Assembly (NCBI GenBank): GCA_000985875.1
Contig: CCRI01000007.1
Span: 186,001-250,000, forward strand
Direction of reading: 5' to 3'
DNA length: 64,000 bases
DNA from: Neorhizobium galegae bv. officinalis
Lineage (GTDB): Bacteria; Pseudomonadota; Alphaproteobacteria; Rhizobiales; Rhizobiaceae
Translations under genes and position numbers: made by a program
Notes under the pieces: generated by a model
The model's input: only the letters and a program-made list of their open reading frames with translations
What the model was told of the DNA's origin: nothing
Databases searched by the model: none
Shown: positions 7,930 to 17,111 of the stretch, piece by piece
How positions within the stretch are numbered: the stretch's first letter is position 1
Layout of the letters: every line of letters begins with the position of its first letter

Positions 7930-8818
7930 GGCGCGGGTCCAATAGATCGCGAAGCGTGTCTCCGGCGATGTTGAAGGCAAGGCTGGTCAGCAGAATGGCG
8001 ACGCCGGGCATCACCGCGACCCACCAGTAATCGAGCATGAATTTTCGCCCGCTGGAGATCATCGCGCCCCATTCCGGCAGCGGCGGCTGCGCACCAAGGC
8101 CAAGGAAGCCGAGGGAAGCCGCCGTCAGGATGATGCCCGCCATGTTGAGCGTCAGCCGCACGATCACCGAGGGAATACACATCGGGGCGATATAGAGAAG
8201 CAGGATGCGCAACGGTGAGGCGCCGTAAAGCCGGGCCGCCGCCACGTAATCCGCGTTGCGCACGACGAGTGCTTCCGCGCGTGCGAGCCGGGCGATCGGT
8301 GGCCAGGCGGTCAGCGAAATGGCGACGATCGCGGTCCCCAAGCCTGCCCCGAGAGCAGCGGCGAAGGCAAGCGCCAGGATCAAGGACGGAAACGACAGGA
8401 CTATATCGGTGGCACGCATCAGGATGGCATCGGTGCGTCCACCGAAAAAGCCCGCGACGACACCGATCACCAGGCCGATCGGGCCGACAATCACCGAGAC
8501 GGACAGGACCGTCTGGATCGTGATGCGCGTGCCGTGGACGAGGCGGCTGAAGATATCGCGCCCGAATTCGTCCGTGCCGGCCAGATGCGCGAAGCTCGGA
8601 GGCTGAAGCGCGTCGCTCAATGTCTGGGCCGCGGGATCGTAAGGCGCGATCAGCGGCGCAAAGATCGCGACCACAACCAGGATGGCGAGGATGATGAAAC
8701 CCATCATGCCAAGCGGTTCGTCGGCGAGCTTGTGCAGAATGCGGGAGGTCGAGTTCCATATCCGGGTGCCGATTGCCGGCGGCCGGATGATGGCGTCGTC
8801 CTGGACTATATTGCTCAT
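7916..8818 (-). CDS. ABC transporter permease, DppC/OppC type
   Basis: The protein has 300 residues. It has a cytoplasmic N-terminal stretch, a first membrane helix near residues 38-60, a periplasmic loop with DEFGRDIFSRLVHGTR (the OppC-type family signature), then five helices. The EAA loop reads VRNADYVAAARLYGAS. It overlaps the DppB-type gene by four bases. It pairs with that permease to form the inner-membrane channel. Confidence 0.9.
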   Translation of the reverse strand: MSNIVQDDAIIRPPAIGTRIWNSTSRILHKLADEPLGMMGFIILAILVVVAIFAPLIAPYDPAAQTLSDALQPPSFAHLAGTDEFGRDIFSRLVHGTRITIQTVLSVSVIVGPIGLVIGVVAGFFGGRTDAILMRATDIVLSFPSLILALAFAAALGAGLGTAIVAISLTAWPPIARLARAEALVVRNADYVAAARLYGASPLRILLLYIAPMCIPSVIVRLTLNMAGIILTAASLGFLGLGAQPPLPEWGAMISSGRKFMLDYWWVAVMPGVAILLTSLAFNIAGDTLRDLLDPRHARS

Positions 8819-9843
8819 CGTGCGGCCTCCCGGGTACGCGGATCAAGAAGCGCGTAGGCAATGTCTGCAACGAAATTCAGGAACATGAAGATGAAACCGA
8901 CAACGATGGTTGCCGCAAGGATTGCGTTCATGTCGCCGATCATGAGGGCATTGGTCATGTACTGGCCGATGCCCGGCCAGGAAAATACGATCTCCGTCAC
9001 CACCGCGCCTTCCAGCAGGTTGCCGTAGGAGATCGCGAGGACCGTGATCAGCTGGACGGCGATATTGGGCAGGACGTGGCCGATAACGGTGCGGACCGGG
9101 CCGACGCCCTTGGCGCGTGCGGCGATGACATAGTCCTGGTTGAGCTGCTCTAGCGTGAACGCCCGGGTCATGCGCGTGATATAGGCCATCGCCATGTAGG
9201 CCAGGATGCAGGCCGGCAGTATGATGTGCGACAGGGCGTTCCAGAATATCTCGGTCTCGCCTTCGAGCAGGCTGTCGACGAGCATTAGCCCCGTGGTCGG
9301 CTCGATCAGGCCTTCGTAGAAGACATCGACGCGGCCAGGCCCGCCGACCAGATTGAGGCTGGCATAGAAGATGACCAGCCCAACGATACCGAACCAGAAG
9401 ACCGGGATCGAATGCCCGACCAGCGCGAAGACGCGGGCAAACTTGTCGATCGCGCTATCCCTGAAAAGACCGGCCGCCAGGCCGAGGGGAACGCCGATCA
9501 GAGTGGAGATCAACACCGCGAGCGTCGCAAGTTCCAGCGTTGCCGGAAATGCCTGGGACAGGTCCTTGGTGACCGCGTTGCCGGTCAGGATGGCTGTGCC
9601 CATATCGCCATGCAGCAGTCCCCAGACATAGACGAAGAATTGCTGGTAGAGGGGCAGATCGAGGCCAAGCCTGACGCGCATGGCCTCGTAGGCTTTCGGA
9701 TCGGCGAGTTCGCCGACAATGGCCCCGACCGGATCGGTCGGCATAACGCGGCCGATCACGAAGGTGACGCACAACAGGATGAACAGGCTGACGATGAGAT
9801 GGATAAGTCGTCGTCCCAGCTCGCCTAACGAAAGTTCCTTCAT
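8815..9843 (-). CDS. ABC transporter permease, DppB/OppB type
   Basis: The protein has 342 residues. It has a typical N-terminal helix and a PTDPV segment, the GLDLPLYQQFFVYVWGLLHGDMG motif region of DppB, and the EAA loop NQDYVIAARAKGVGPVRTVIGHVLPN. The C-terminus has the family ending DIAYALLDPRTR. It lies 26 bases after the binding-protein gene. The channel's substrate cannot be read from the sequence; peptides or oligosaccharides are both possible for this class. Confidence 0.9.
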   Translation of the reverse strand: MKELSLGELGRRLIHLIVSLFILLCVTFVIGRVMPTDPVGAIVGELADPKAYEAMRVRLGLDLPLYQQFFVYVWGLLHGDMGTAILTGNAVTKDLSQAFPATLELATLAVLISTLIGVPLGLAAGLFRDSAIDKFARVFALVGHSIPVFWFGIVGLVIFYASLNLVGGPGRVDVFYEGLIEPTTGLMLVDSLLEGETEIFWNALSHIILPACILAYMAMAYITRMTRAFTLEQLNQDYVIAARAKGVGPVRTVIGHVLPNIAVQLITVLAISYGNLLEGAVVTEIVFSWPGIGQYMTNALMIGDMNAILAATIVVGFIFMFLNFVADIAYALLDPRTREAAR

Positions 9844-9869
9844 GATCGGCTGCCTGACCTGACGTTGAG

Positions 9870-11462
9870 TTACTTATCGGTCTTCGTGACGCCTTCCAGG
9901 CGCGTCGTCTGGCTCGGATGCCCGACATAGCCCTGCACACGGCTCGTCAGGACGATCGGTTCGTAGCGTTCGAAAAGCGGCAGAACGGCAGGCTTCTGGG
10001 CAACGAACATTTCCTGCATCTGAACGTAAAGCGCTCCGCGCTTCTTCGCGTCCGGCTCCAGCGCTGCCTTGGCCGTGATGGCCGTCAGCTCGGGAATGTC
10101 CCAGCTGGAACGCCATACGAAGTTGCCGGCATTGTTGGCCTTCAGCGAATTGTCCGGATTGCTCGAAAATTGCTCCATCGCGCCCAGGACATTCGGCATA
10201 TAGGCCCCTGTCTGCGGGATCAGGAAATCGAAATCTCGCGCTCGGTGCGCGGCGATGATATCCGCACCATTGCCCTGCATGATGTTGATCTTCACGCCGA
10301 TCTGACCGAGCGACGCCTGGATCGCGGTCGCAAGATCGATGCGCGGCGTCTGGGCAATCGTCTTCAGGTTCAGCGTGAAGCCGTCCTTGTACCCGGCTTC
10401 TGCAAGCAAGGCCTTTGCCTTTGCCACGTCCAGCTTCCAATCCGGGCTCGGAATGGCATATTCGAAGTTTTCCGGAACTGGAACCGTGCGCGCCCGGCCG
10501 TATGGTCCCATGATCGCCTTTTCCATGCCCTTGTAGTCGATGCCGTAGGCGATCGCTTCGCGGACCTTCGGATTGGAAAGCGGTTCCTTGCCGGCATTCA
10601 TCGCCAGGACATAGAAGCCTCCCGTCGGGACGCGCTGGATTTCATAACCCTGCTTGCCCGTAAATGTTGCAAGGTCGGTGGCGGTCAGCGCGCTCGCGAT
10701 GTCGATATCGCCACGCTCCAGCATCAGCCTTTCGACCTGGCTTTCAGGCACATGGCGGACCACGACGCGGCGCATCTTCGGCTGCCCGGCGACGTAATTC
10801 TTGTTCGCGTCGAGGATGACGATCTCGTTCGGCGTCCACTTGTTCAGCGTGAAAGGGCCCGAGCCTGCCGAATTGGTGCGTAGCCATGCATTGCCCCAGT
10901 CGTCGTTGACGACATGGCTCTTCAGTTCCTTGCTGTCGACAACGCTCGCGATGACCATCGCCAGGCGATAGAGCAGGAGTTCCGCCGTGACCTCGCCGGA
11001 AAGGTCTATGCGCACCGTCTTCTCGTCCGGCGCTGTCACCAGTTTTTCAACGTTGCCGCCGTTGTAGCCGACACGCTTGAGATTGGCGGCCGCGGCCTGG
11101 TCGAGTTTCAGGAGGCGGGTGATCGAGTATACCACGTCCGCGGAGGTGACCGGATTGCCCGAGGCGAATTCCGCCTTACGCAGATGGAACGTGATTCCCT
11201 TGTCATCGATCTCCCACTTTTCGGCAAGTTGCGGGGAAATCTTTCCGGAACCATCGGTGGAAACCAGGCGATCGTAGAGGTTTGCCATGATCTCGTTGGC
11301 CTTGGCTTCCGTCGCCTGATGCGGATCCAGCGAGAGAACCTGGGCAAGCGAGGTCGCAATGACGAGCTGATTGGCCGGCGTCTCGGCAAAAGCTGCCGGC
11401 GTGCCGAAAGACATGACGGCAAAAGCCGCGCCGACGAGCAATCGGGCGCAAAGGTATCTCAT
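9870..11462 (-). CDS. ABC transporter substrate-binding protein, family 5
   Basis: The protein has 530 residues from the ATG at 11462, which has a GGGAGGAG ribosome site; a further upstream in-frame start adds residues before the signal peptide. The signal peptide ends AAFAETPA. The SBP_bac_5 signature region (SLDPHQATEAKANEIMANLYDRL) and the AYGIDYKGMEKAIMGPYGRA block fit dipeptide/oligopeptide-binding proteins. It is the first gene of the importer operon. The divergent mannonate-dehydratase-like gene hints that the ligand may be a sugar acid or oligosaccharide, but that is inference. Confidence 0.9.
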   Translation of the reverse strand: MRYLCARLLVGAAFAVMSFGTPAAFAETPANQLVIATSLAQVLSLDPHQATEAKANEIMANLYDRLVSTDGSGKISPQLAEKWEIDDKGITFHLRKAEFASGNPVTSADVVYSITRLLKLDQAAAANLKRVGYNGGNVEKLVTAPDEKTVRIDLSGEVTAELLLYRLAMVIASVVDSKELKSHVVNDDWGNAWLRTNSAGSGPFTLNKWTPNEIVILDANKNYVAGQPKMRRVVVRHVPESQVERLMLERGDIDIASALTATDLATFTGKQGYEIQRVPTGGFYVLAMNAGKEPLSNPKVREAIAYGIDYKGMEKAIMGPYGRARTVPVPENFEYAIPSPDWKLDVAKAKALLAEAGYKDGFTLNLKTIAQTPRIDLATAIQASLGQIGVKINIMQGNGADIIAAHRARDFDFLIPQTGAYMPNVLGAMEQFSSNPDNSLKANNAGNFVWRSSWDIPELTAITAKAALEPDAKKRGALYVQMQEMFVAQKPAVLPLFERYEPIVLTSRVQGYVGHPSQTTRLEGVTKTDK

Positions 11463-11800
11463 TGTAACTCCTCCCAGAGTGAACTGAAGACATGGTCGCT
11501 TGTTCAAATGTTGTATGATGACTTAGCCAACTTTTCCAGGGATGGCAAGCTAGCCGCGGGAGTCTTCCGCAGGGCTTTCATTTTTTCCCAGAGCGTAAGA
11601 ATTCATCGCCTATCTTCCGGGTAATACGCACAAGCAAACAATATTCACAGAATTTTCGAGAATAACCGTGCGGGGCGGCTAACTGTTCATGTATAGATCC
11701 ATCGGCCGGATCTCCACGCCTGCCGCACGAAGATGCTCGACAGCCGGTAAAAATCATATTAGGTCGTATGATAAATGATACGCTCAGGGAGGATGTTGAA
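11463..11800. other. Divergent promoter region between the importer and the UxuA-like gene
   Basis: No gene is supported in this stretch. It must hold the promoters of both divergent units. It contains two related sequences, TTGTATGATGAC at 11511-11522 and TCGTATGATAAATGATACG at 11764-11782. The second is an inverted repeat of CGTAT/ATACG arms, a style common for GntR-family operators. Confidence 0.5.
11764..11782. promoter_or_regulatory. Inverted-repeat operator candidate (GntR-like)
   Basis: CGTAT (11765-11769) and ATACG (11778-11782) flank an 8-base spacer just before the ribosome site of the UxuA-like gene. The same TNGTATGAT core occurs at 11511-11522 near the importer start. No regulator gene is adjacent, so a trans-acting GntR-type repressor is inferred. 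Confidence 0.35.
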
Positions 11801-12772
11801 ATGTATGTGGGCACCCAAGTTGGCGCGAGAGACGATGACGACTACCGCGTTTTCGCTCAGTTGGGATTGAAACATATCTGCGCCGATCCGCCCGGCGCGC
11901 CATCGAGCTGGAAACTGGAAGATCTCGAACGTCACCGCGACAAGATTGAAAGCTTCGGGCTCATCCTCGACATGATCCAGCTTCCGCTTCCGTCGCAGCC
12001 TATCGAAAAGGCATCCTATCCGGATATCCTCCTCAAGGGTCCCGACCGCGACCGGCAGATCGACGCGGTGTGCAGGTTGATCGAGGAAACGGCCAAGGCC
12101 GGAATTCCTTCGGTGAAATACAATCTCAACCTGATCGGCATCCCGCGTACGCAGATGGAACCGGGCCGGGGAGGGTCGCTCAACGAAGCCTTCCGATGGG
12201 ACAAGGCCGACCAGCAGGCCGAACCGGGCTTGGCGGGTGTGTTGTCGGAGGATGAAAACTGGGAACGGATCGACTATTTCCTGGAACGCGTCGTGCCCGT
12301 CGCAGAGAGCAACAAGGTGCGGCTTGCCTGCCATCCGCATGATCCCTACACCCCGCCCGGTTACAGGGGCGTTACTCGCGTGCTCGGTACCGTCGAGGGT
12401 CTGAAGAAGTTCGTGCTCATGCGCGAGAGCCCCTATCACGGTCTCAATTTTTGTCAGGGTTCGATCGGCGAGATGTTGGAGAACCCCAGAGAGGAAATCG
12501 ACGACATCATCCGCTGGTTCGGGACGCGCGGCAAGATTTTCAATGTGCATTTCCGTAATATCGCGGGCGGAAAGCTCTCCTTCATGGAAACCTTTCCGGA
12601 CGAGGGCGACATGGACATGGTACGCTCCCTCAAAGTCTATAAGGAGGTCGGCTATCGCTACATGATCATGCCGGACCACGTTCCCACGATAAGCGGCCGC
12701 GATCCCACGGGCGTAGCCTTTGCATTTTGCTACGGCTATATCACAGCCCTGCTCGAAGCGATGAAACAGTGA
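11801..12772 (+). CDS. UxuA-like mannonate dehydratase family protein
   Basis: The protein has 323 residues from the ATG at 11801, placed 7 bases after AGGGAGGA; an ATG at 11768 lacks a site. It has TIM-barrel features of mannonate dehydratase: MYVGTQVG at the first strand, the metal-ligand regions LACHPHDPYTP and GLNFCQGSIGEM, then FNVHFRNI and MPDHVP with the conserved His and Cys residues. UxuA dehydrates D-mannonate to 2-keto-3-deoxygluconate in hexuronate catabolism. It is somewhat shorter than E. coli UxuA (394 residues). Divergent orientation with the importer suggests shared substrate induction. Another sugar-acid dehydratase activity is possible. Confidence 0.75.
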   Translation: MYVGTQVGARDDDDYRVFAQLGLKHICADPPGAPSSWKLEDLERHRDKIESFGLILDMIQLPLPSQPIEKASYPDILLKGPDRDRQIDAVCRLIEETAKAGIPSVKYNLNLIGIPRTQMEPGRGGSLNEAFRWDKADQQAEPGLAGVLSEDENWERIDYFLERVVPVAESNKVRLACHPHDPYTPPGYRGVTRVLGTVEGLKKFVLMRESPYHGLNFCQGSIGEMLENPREEIDDIIRWFGTRGKIFNVHFRNIAGGKLSFMETFPDEGDMDMVRSLKVYKEVGYRYMIMPDHVPTISGRDPTGVAFAFCYGYITALLEAMKQ

Positions 12773-13648
12773 CGTTGACGGCCGCCCTTACGCCACGTCG
12801 GTGATCGAAGCTGCCGGGCTCGGCGGCTTGGATCCCGAAGCGCTATCTTGCGATATTACAGGTCGCCCATTGTCCATTACCGGCTCGTCGGGCCGGTGAC
12901 AGGGGCCTCGAAATCCAAAGCCTCGTCGCCGATTTGCGGCGGCGAGTGGGCGTTGTAAAGTGATGCATTCCACGCGAAGTCATAAACAACGCTTTCCGCG
13001 GGTCCGGCCATTTCGGCGCCACCGCTGACCGCAGTGAATCATACGAATTCAGGAAGGCGCCCAGGGATCCAGGCCGACTTTCCAGGCGCCGCGTCCAGAA
13101 ATAATCTCGCGATCGAGTTTTCCTGTTGCGGCCGGAATCAACTTGCGATAAATGTGTGGTCGAGAGAAAATCTCGTATAGGTAGAGGGTTTGCGCGCCTC
13201 TGGCGCAAGACAATCTGGTCTTCCTGGACTGGCCGAGAATAGGTTTTGGTGACTGCTGGTAGCCGGTGCAACCTGTATTTAGTTCGGTAATTCGTACTGT
13301 TCGTCTTCCAATAAGCTTTCCCTGAGATCGCGTCTTAGGCGTCATTTTCAAGACTTTGATGACCTCGTTTTCTTGTATCGGCGGCAGTTCACACTCGGCT
13401 ACTTCCTGGTGCCGGGGGATCGCTTTCGCATGCCTGAAGCAGGATCAACACCTGATCTGCGAGTGTAATATCTGAGATGATCGAGAATATTTAACGGTGA
13501 AGGTTCTTCCGTTCCAGGGATGTTGAGTTCCGGGGAGGGGATGAGGCGGGCTGAGGTGCTTTTGCAGCGTCAGGTTGGCGGAGCATCTCCAGCGAGTGGC
13601 AACCAAGCATTCCTGCTGATTTGATCACAACTGATTTTGGAGCCAGCT
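12773..13648. other. 876-bp intergenic stretch without a recognised gene
   Basis: Open frames here are short, have no ribosome sites and resemble no family known to me. A small stem TTGCGC/GCGCAA occurs around 13190-13210. The region should contain the promoter of the GH15-led cluster near its right end. Nothing else could be supported. Confidence 0.4.
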
Positions 13649-15088
13649 ATGACGAACACGAACCTGGCCGGTTTAGGTCCGGCGGTGGGTGCCAATACGC
13701 CTGCAAGAACCCCAGCGCCTGCTTTCGCCCAGACCGATCTGGTGGCGCTGTCACGTTATTTCCTGTTGCTGATGATGCGGAATGTAACGAGCAGCGGCTA
13801 TGTCATCGAAGACCCGGTGAGCCCTGGTGTCTATTCCAAACCGGGCTGCGTCATTGCCGCGCCTTCCTATCCCGCGAACACACCGGGCGTGGATCAGGAT
13901 TACGTGTTCAACTGGGTCCGTGACAGCGCCATTACCGCGATAGAGATCACGTCGGCGGATCTGCCGCCGGTTAAAGGCGGAGGCGTGCCAGCTCTTATCG
14001 ACTACGTGAACTTCGCGGCTCTCTGTCAAACCAATGCCATGAACTCGTCCGCGGTGACGCTCGGCCACGCCTGCTTTACTGTCGCCGGTGATATCCGTCC
14101 GTGGTCCGAACAGAATGACGGCCCGGCCATTCAGTCGGTCGCGCTTCTGATTGCCTTCGATCAACTCGACGGCAATACGCAGAACCTCGCCAAGCAGCTG
14201 GTTGAAACCAATCTGTCATATCTCCTGCAGGTCTATCAGAACAAGACTGCCAACCTGTGGGAGGAATATGTCGGATATTCCTTCTTTGCGAGAGCGGTGC
14301 AACTGCGGTTTTTCCAGGAAATTTCCAGGAACTCCATCGGCGTTGCGGTGCCAGCGGCGGTGGCCGATGCGATTGCATGGCTGGAAGGTCAGCTTGCGGG
14401 CCACTGGAACGGACAGCTCTATGTGAGCGTCCTCGATGCCGCCACGCAACCTGGTTATGACGCGAACATCGATATCATATCGGCAGTTTGCTACGGCGCG
14501 ATTGAGCCAACGGATACGAAGGTCCTGGCGACCGCTGCTATCCTGAGACGCCAGTGGGCCGACCCGTCGGTTTCCACCTTCTACCCGATCAACGGCGCTG
14601 ATGCCGGCAAGGGCATTGGTCCATTATTCGGACGTTATCCCGGCGATCATTATGACGGGGATGTCGCTTATCCAATCACCGGAGGGCATCCCTGGGCTCT
14701 GTGCACGGCCAATTTCGCTGAGTTTCAATACCGCCTCGCCAATGCCATCGAGGCGGGCGGCACCATCCCGCTTGACGACCTTTCCAAGCCCTTCTTCGAC
14801 GGCCTCTCCATCAGTGTCTCCAGTACTCCAGCGAATGCAGCAGCGGCGCTACGCGCGTCCTCCGACGCCATGCTGCGTTCCGTCGTCTATCACAGCGATC
14901 ATTACGAATTGAGCGAGCAGTTCGATGGAAGCACGGGTTACGAAAAAAGCGTGCACAATCTGACGTGGAGCTATGCATCCTTCCTGTCTGCGGTCAGAGC
15001 CCGCTCCGCCGTTGCCCGGAATAGGGTGACCGCTGGGAGCGCCAAAGCCAAAGGTAAAAATCCTCAAAACCTTGTGGGTGCGGCATGA
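13649..15088 (+). CDS. Fungal-type GH15 glucoamylase (glucan 1,4-alpha-glucosidase)
   Basis: The protein has 479 residues, with a TGGAG site about 7 bases before the ATG at 13649. It follows the (alpha/alpha)6 order of fungal glucoamylases: DYVFNWVRDSA (FYTWTRDSG in Aspergillus), a GDIRPWSEQNDGPA block (WGRPQRDGPA), the general-acid region NLWEEYVGYSFF, YDANIDII, GRYPGDHYDG, HPWALCTANFAE, and the general-base region ELSEQFDGSTG followed by NLTWSYASFL. It has no obvious signal peptide and no starch-binding domain. Typical bacterial GH15 proteins are larger with an N-terminal beta-domain. It releases glucose from alpha-1,4-glucans or a glucosylated metabolite and leads the GMC oxidoreductase cluster. 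Confidence 0.85.
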   Translation: MTNTNLAGLGPAVGANTPARTPAPAFAQTDLVALSRYFLLLMMRNVTSSGYVIEDPVSPGVYSKPGCVIAAPSYPANTPGVDQDYVFNWVRDSAITAIEITSADLPPVKGGGVPALIDYVNFAALCQTNAMNSSAVTLGHACFTVAGDIRPWSEQNDGPAIQSVALLIAFDQLDGNTQNLAKQLVETNLSYLLQVYQNKTANLWEEYVGYSFFARAVQLRFFQEISRNSIGVAVPAAVADAIAWLEGQLAGHWNGQLYVSVLDAATQPGYDANIDIISAVCYGAIEPTDTKVLATAAILRRQWADPSVSTFYPINGADAGKGIGPLFGRYPGDHYDGDVAYPITGGHPWALCTANFAEFQYRLANAIEAGGTIPLDDLSKPFFDGLSISVSSTPANAAAALRASSDAMLRSVVYHSDHYELSEQFDGSTGYEKSVHNLTWSYASFLSAVRARSAVARNRVTAGSAKAKGKNPQNLVGAA

Positions 15089-15139
15089 GCCAAGAGCACA
15101 CGACTGCGCCTAAACTTCTTCGTGATATGGAGGATCGAC

Positions 15140-17011
15140 GTGCTTCTTCCATCTGAATCGGCGCTGAAAGCCGACCCCCATGCTGTTGCCGGGTCCACCG
15201 ACTACGATATCGTGATCGTCGGCTCCGGCATATCCGGCGCAATCATTGCCAAGCAGGCCGCAGAAGCGGGCAAGCGCGTGCTTGTTCTGGAGGCGGGAAC
15301 GGGTGTCAACCGCAGTCTCGTCGGCTACGATGATCTCCTGACGACCTTCTATTCGGCCGCTACCAAGGATAACCAGTCGCCATTCCCCATGAACGCGAAT
15401 GCGGCCATACCTCGCAGCCCGCAACTCCGAAAGCTGCAGGCGGGAGAGACCGACAGTTCGACCTATATCGTTCAATCCGGCCCTTATGTGAGCGATACTA
15501 CATATACCCGCATTTTCGGCGGAACGACCATGCATTGGGAGGCAAAGACCCCCCGCATGCTTCGTTCCGACTTCAAGTCCCGCACCATCTACGGCCAGGG
15601 GCTGGACTGGCCCCTGAGCTTCGAAGAGGTCGAGGAGGATTATCGCCTGGCCGAGCGGGAAATCGGCGTGTCGGCCAATGTCGAGGACCAGACCTACCTG
15701 GGACAGACCTTTCCCGGCGACTATGTCTTTCCCATGCGCGGCCTGCCGCTGTCTTATCTGGACCAGCAGGTCAACAACGGTATCGATGGCACAAGCGTTG
15801 ATCTTTACGGTCGAACCTATCCGCTCAAGGTCAGACCTTATCCGCAAGGACGCAACGGCATTCCCAATCCGGCCTATGACGGCGGAGCGGGTTACCGCCC
15901 GATCGGGGCGGTCGATACCCATCAGGTGGAAGAGGGCGGCCGTTGCCAGGGCAACACGAACTGCGTGCCGCTCTGTCCCGTACAAGCCCGTTACCATTCC
16001 GGCAAAACGCTTGCCAAGGCTTTCCAGATGAACGGCAAGAGCGGTCAGCCGCTGGTCGATCTGTTGTCGCAGGCCGTCGCCTCGAAGGTGGTCATCGATC
16101 CCGACAGCGGGAAAGTCAGTGCCCTGGAGGTGAAGGTCTATAAGGACGCCGCCTCGCCGGAGCATGAGACGATCACGGTGAAGGGCAAGGTCTTCGTCCT
16201 CGCGGCAGGCGCTATCGAAACGGCGCGCCTAATGCTCTCATCCGGCCTGCGCAGCACCAGCGGCCTCGTCGGACGCAATCTCATGGACCATGCCTATCTC
16301 CTGAATTGGGCGCTGATGCCGCAGATCTGCGGCGCGATGCGCGGCACCAGCTCGACGGGCGGCATTGTGGACCTGAGGGACGGTCCTTTCCGCGAAAAGC
16401 AGGCGGCTTTTGCCATCGATATCCACAATGACGGTTGGGGCTGGGCAACGGGGGCGCCGACCTCCGATCTTCTCGAACTGGTGGACGATCGGAACCTGTA
16501 TGGGGCGGATCTGCGGCAAGGCTTGATCGACCGCATCTCGCGGCAGCTGCTGCTGGCGGTCATGCTGGAGGTGTTGCCTGTCGAAAGCAATCGCATCACG
16601 GTGGATCCGCAATTCACGGACGCGCTGGGCAATATGCGGCCCGTCCTGTCCTTCACCGTGCCGGAATATACCATGAGGGGCGCTGCCTATGCCCGCCAGT
16701 TTTCCCGCACCGTTTTTGCGCGTCTCGGCGCTCAGGATCATACCAGCTACGACCCCCGCGACTTCGGCTATGTGGCCTACGAGGGGCAAGGATATGCGAT
16801 CCGCGGGGGCAATCACCTCGCCGGCACGCATATCATGGGAACGATGAAAACCAATTCGGTCGTGGACAAGAACCAGCGCAGTTGGGACCACGAAAACCTC
16901 TATCTTGTGGGCGGTGGCAGCATGCCAACGATCGGCACCGCCAATGTCACATTGACGCTGGCGGCTATGTGCTTCCGCAGCGGCCGCGACATCCTGAAAT
17001 ATCTGCATTGA
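15140..17011 (+). CDS. GMC-family FAD-dependent oxidoreductase (pyranose oxidase/sugar dehydrogenase-like)
   Basis: The protein has 623 residues from the GTG at 15140, five bases after TGGAGGA. The FAD dinucleotide fold is IVGSGISGAIIAKQAAEAG with VLVLEAG following. FGGTTMHWEAKTPR fits the FAD-proximal segment. The C-terminal catalytic region has GGNHLAGTHIMGT and GGGSMPTIGTANVTLTLAAM, matching the His/Asn pair of GMC enzymes. The layout is close to pyranose 2-oxidase and gluconate/sorbitol dehydrogenase large subunits. No Tat signal is seen, so it is probably cytoplasmic unless exported with a partner. It likely oxidises a sugar hydroxyl, with the small subunit encoded at 18233. Confidence 0.85.
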   Translation: MLLPSESALKADPHAVAGSTDYDIVIVGSGISGAIIAKQAAEAGKRVLVLEAGTGVNRSLVGYDDLLTTFYSAATKDNQSPFPMNANAAIPRSPQLRKLQAGETDSSTYIVQSGPYVSDTTYTRIFGGTTMHWEAKTPRMLRSDFKSRTIYGQGLDWPLSFEEVEEDYRLAEREIGVSANVEDQTYLGQTFPGDYVFPMRGLPLSYLDQQVNNGIDGTSVDLYGRTYPLKVRPYPQGRNGIPNPAYDGGAGYRPIGAVDTHQVEEGGRCQGNTNCVPLCPVQARYHSGKTLAKAFQMNGKSGQPLVDLLSQAVASKVVIDPDSGKVSALEVKVYKDAASPEHETITVKGKVFVLAAGAIETARLMLSSGLRSTSGLVGRNLMDHAYLLNWALMPQICGAMRGTSSTGGIVDLRDGPFREKQAAFAIDIHNDGWGWATGAPTSDLLELVDDRNLYGADLRQGLIDRISRQLLLAVMLEVLPVESNRITVDPQFTDALGNMRPVLSFTVPEYTMRGAAYARQFSRTVFARLGAQDHTSYDPRDFGYVAYEGQGYAIRGGNHLAGTHIMGTMKTNSVVDKNQRSWDHENLYLVGGGSMPTIGTANVTLTLAAMCFRSGRDILKYLH

Positions 17012-17111
17012 GAGAAAACGGCTGCAGGTGCGCGGCACGAAGAGACGGATCTGACGCAAGCGACACCGGCACAGTCCCCCGTATCCAGGTTACATCCTAC
17101 GGAGCTTGAGC

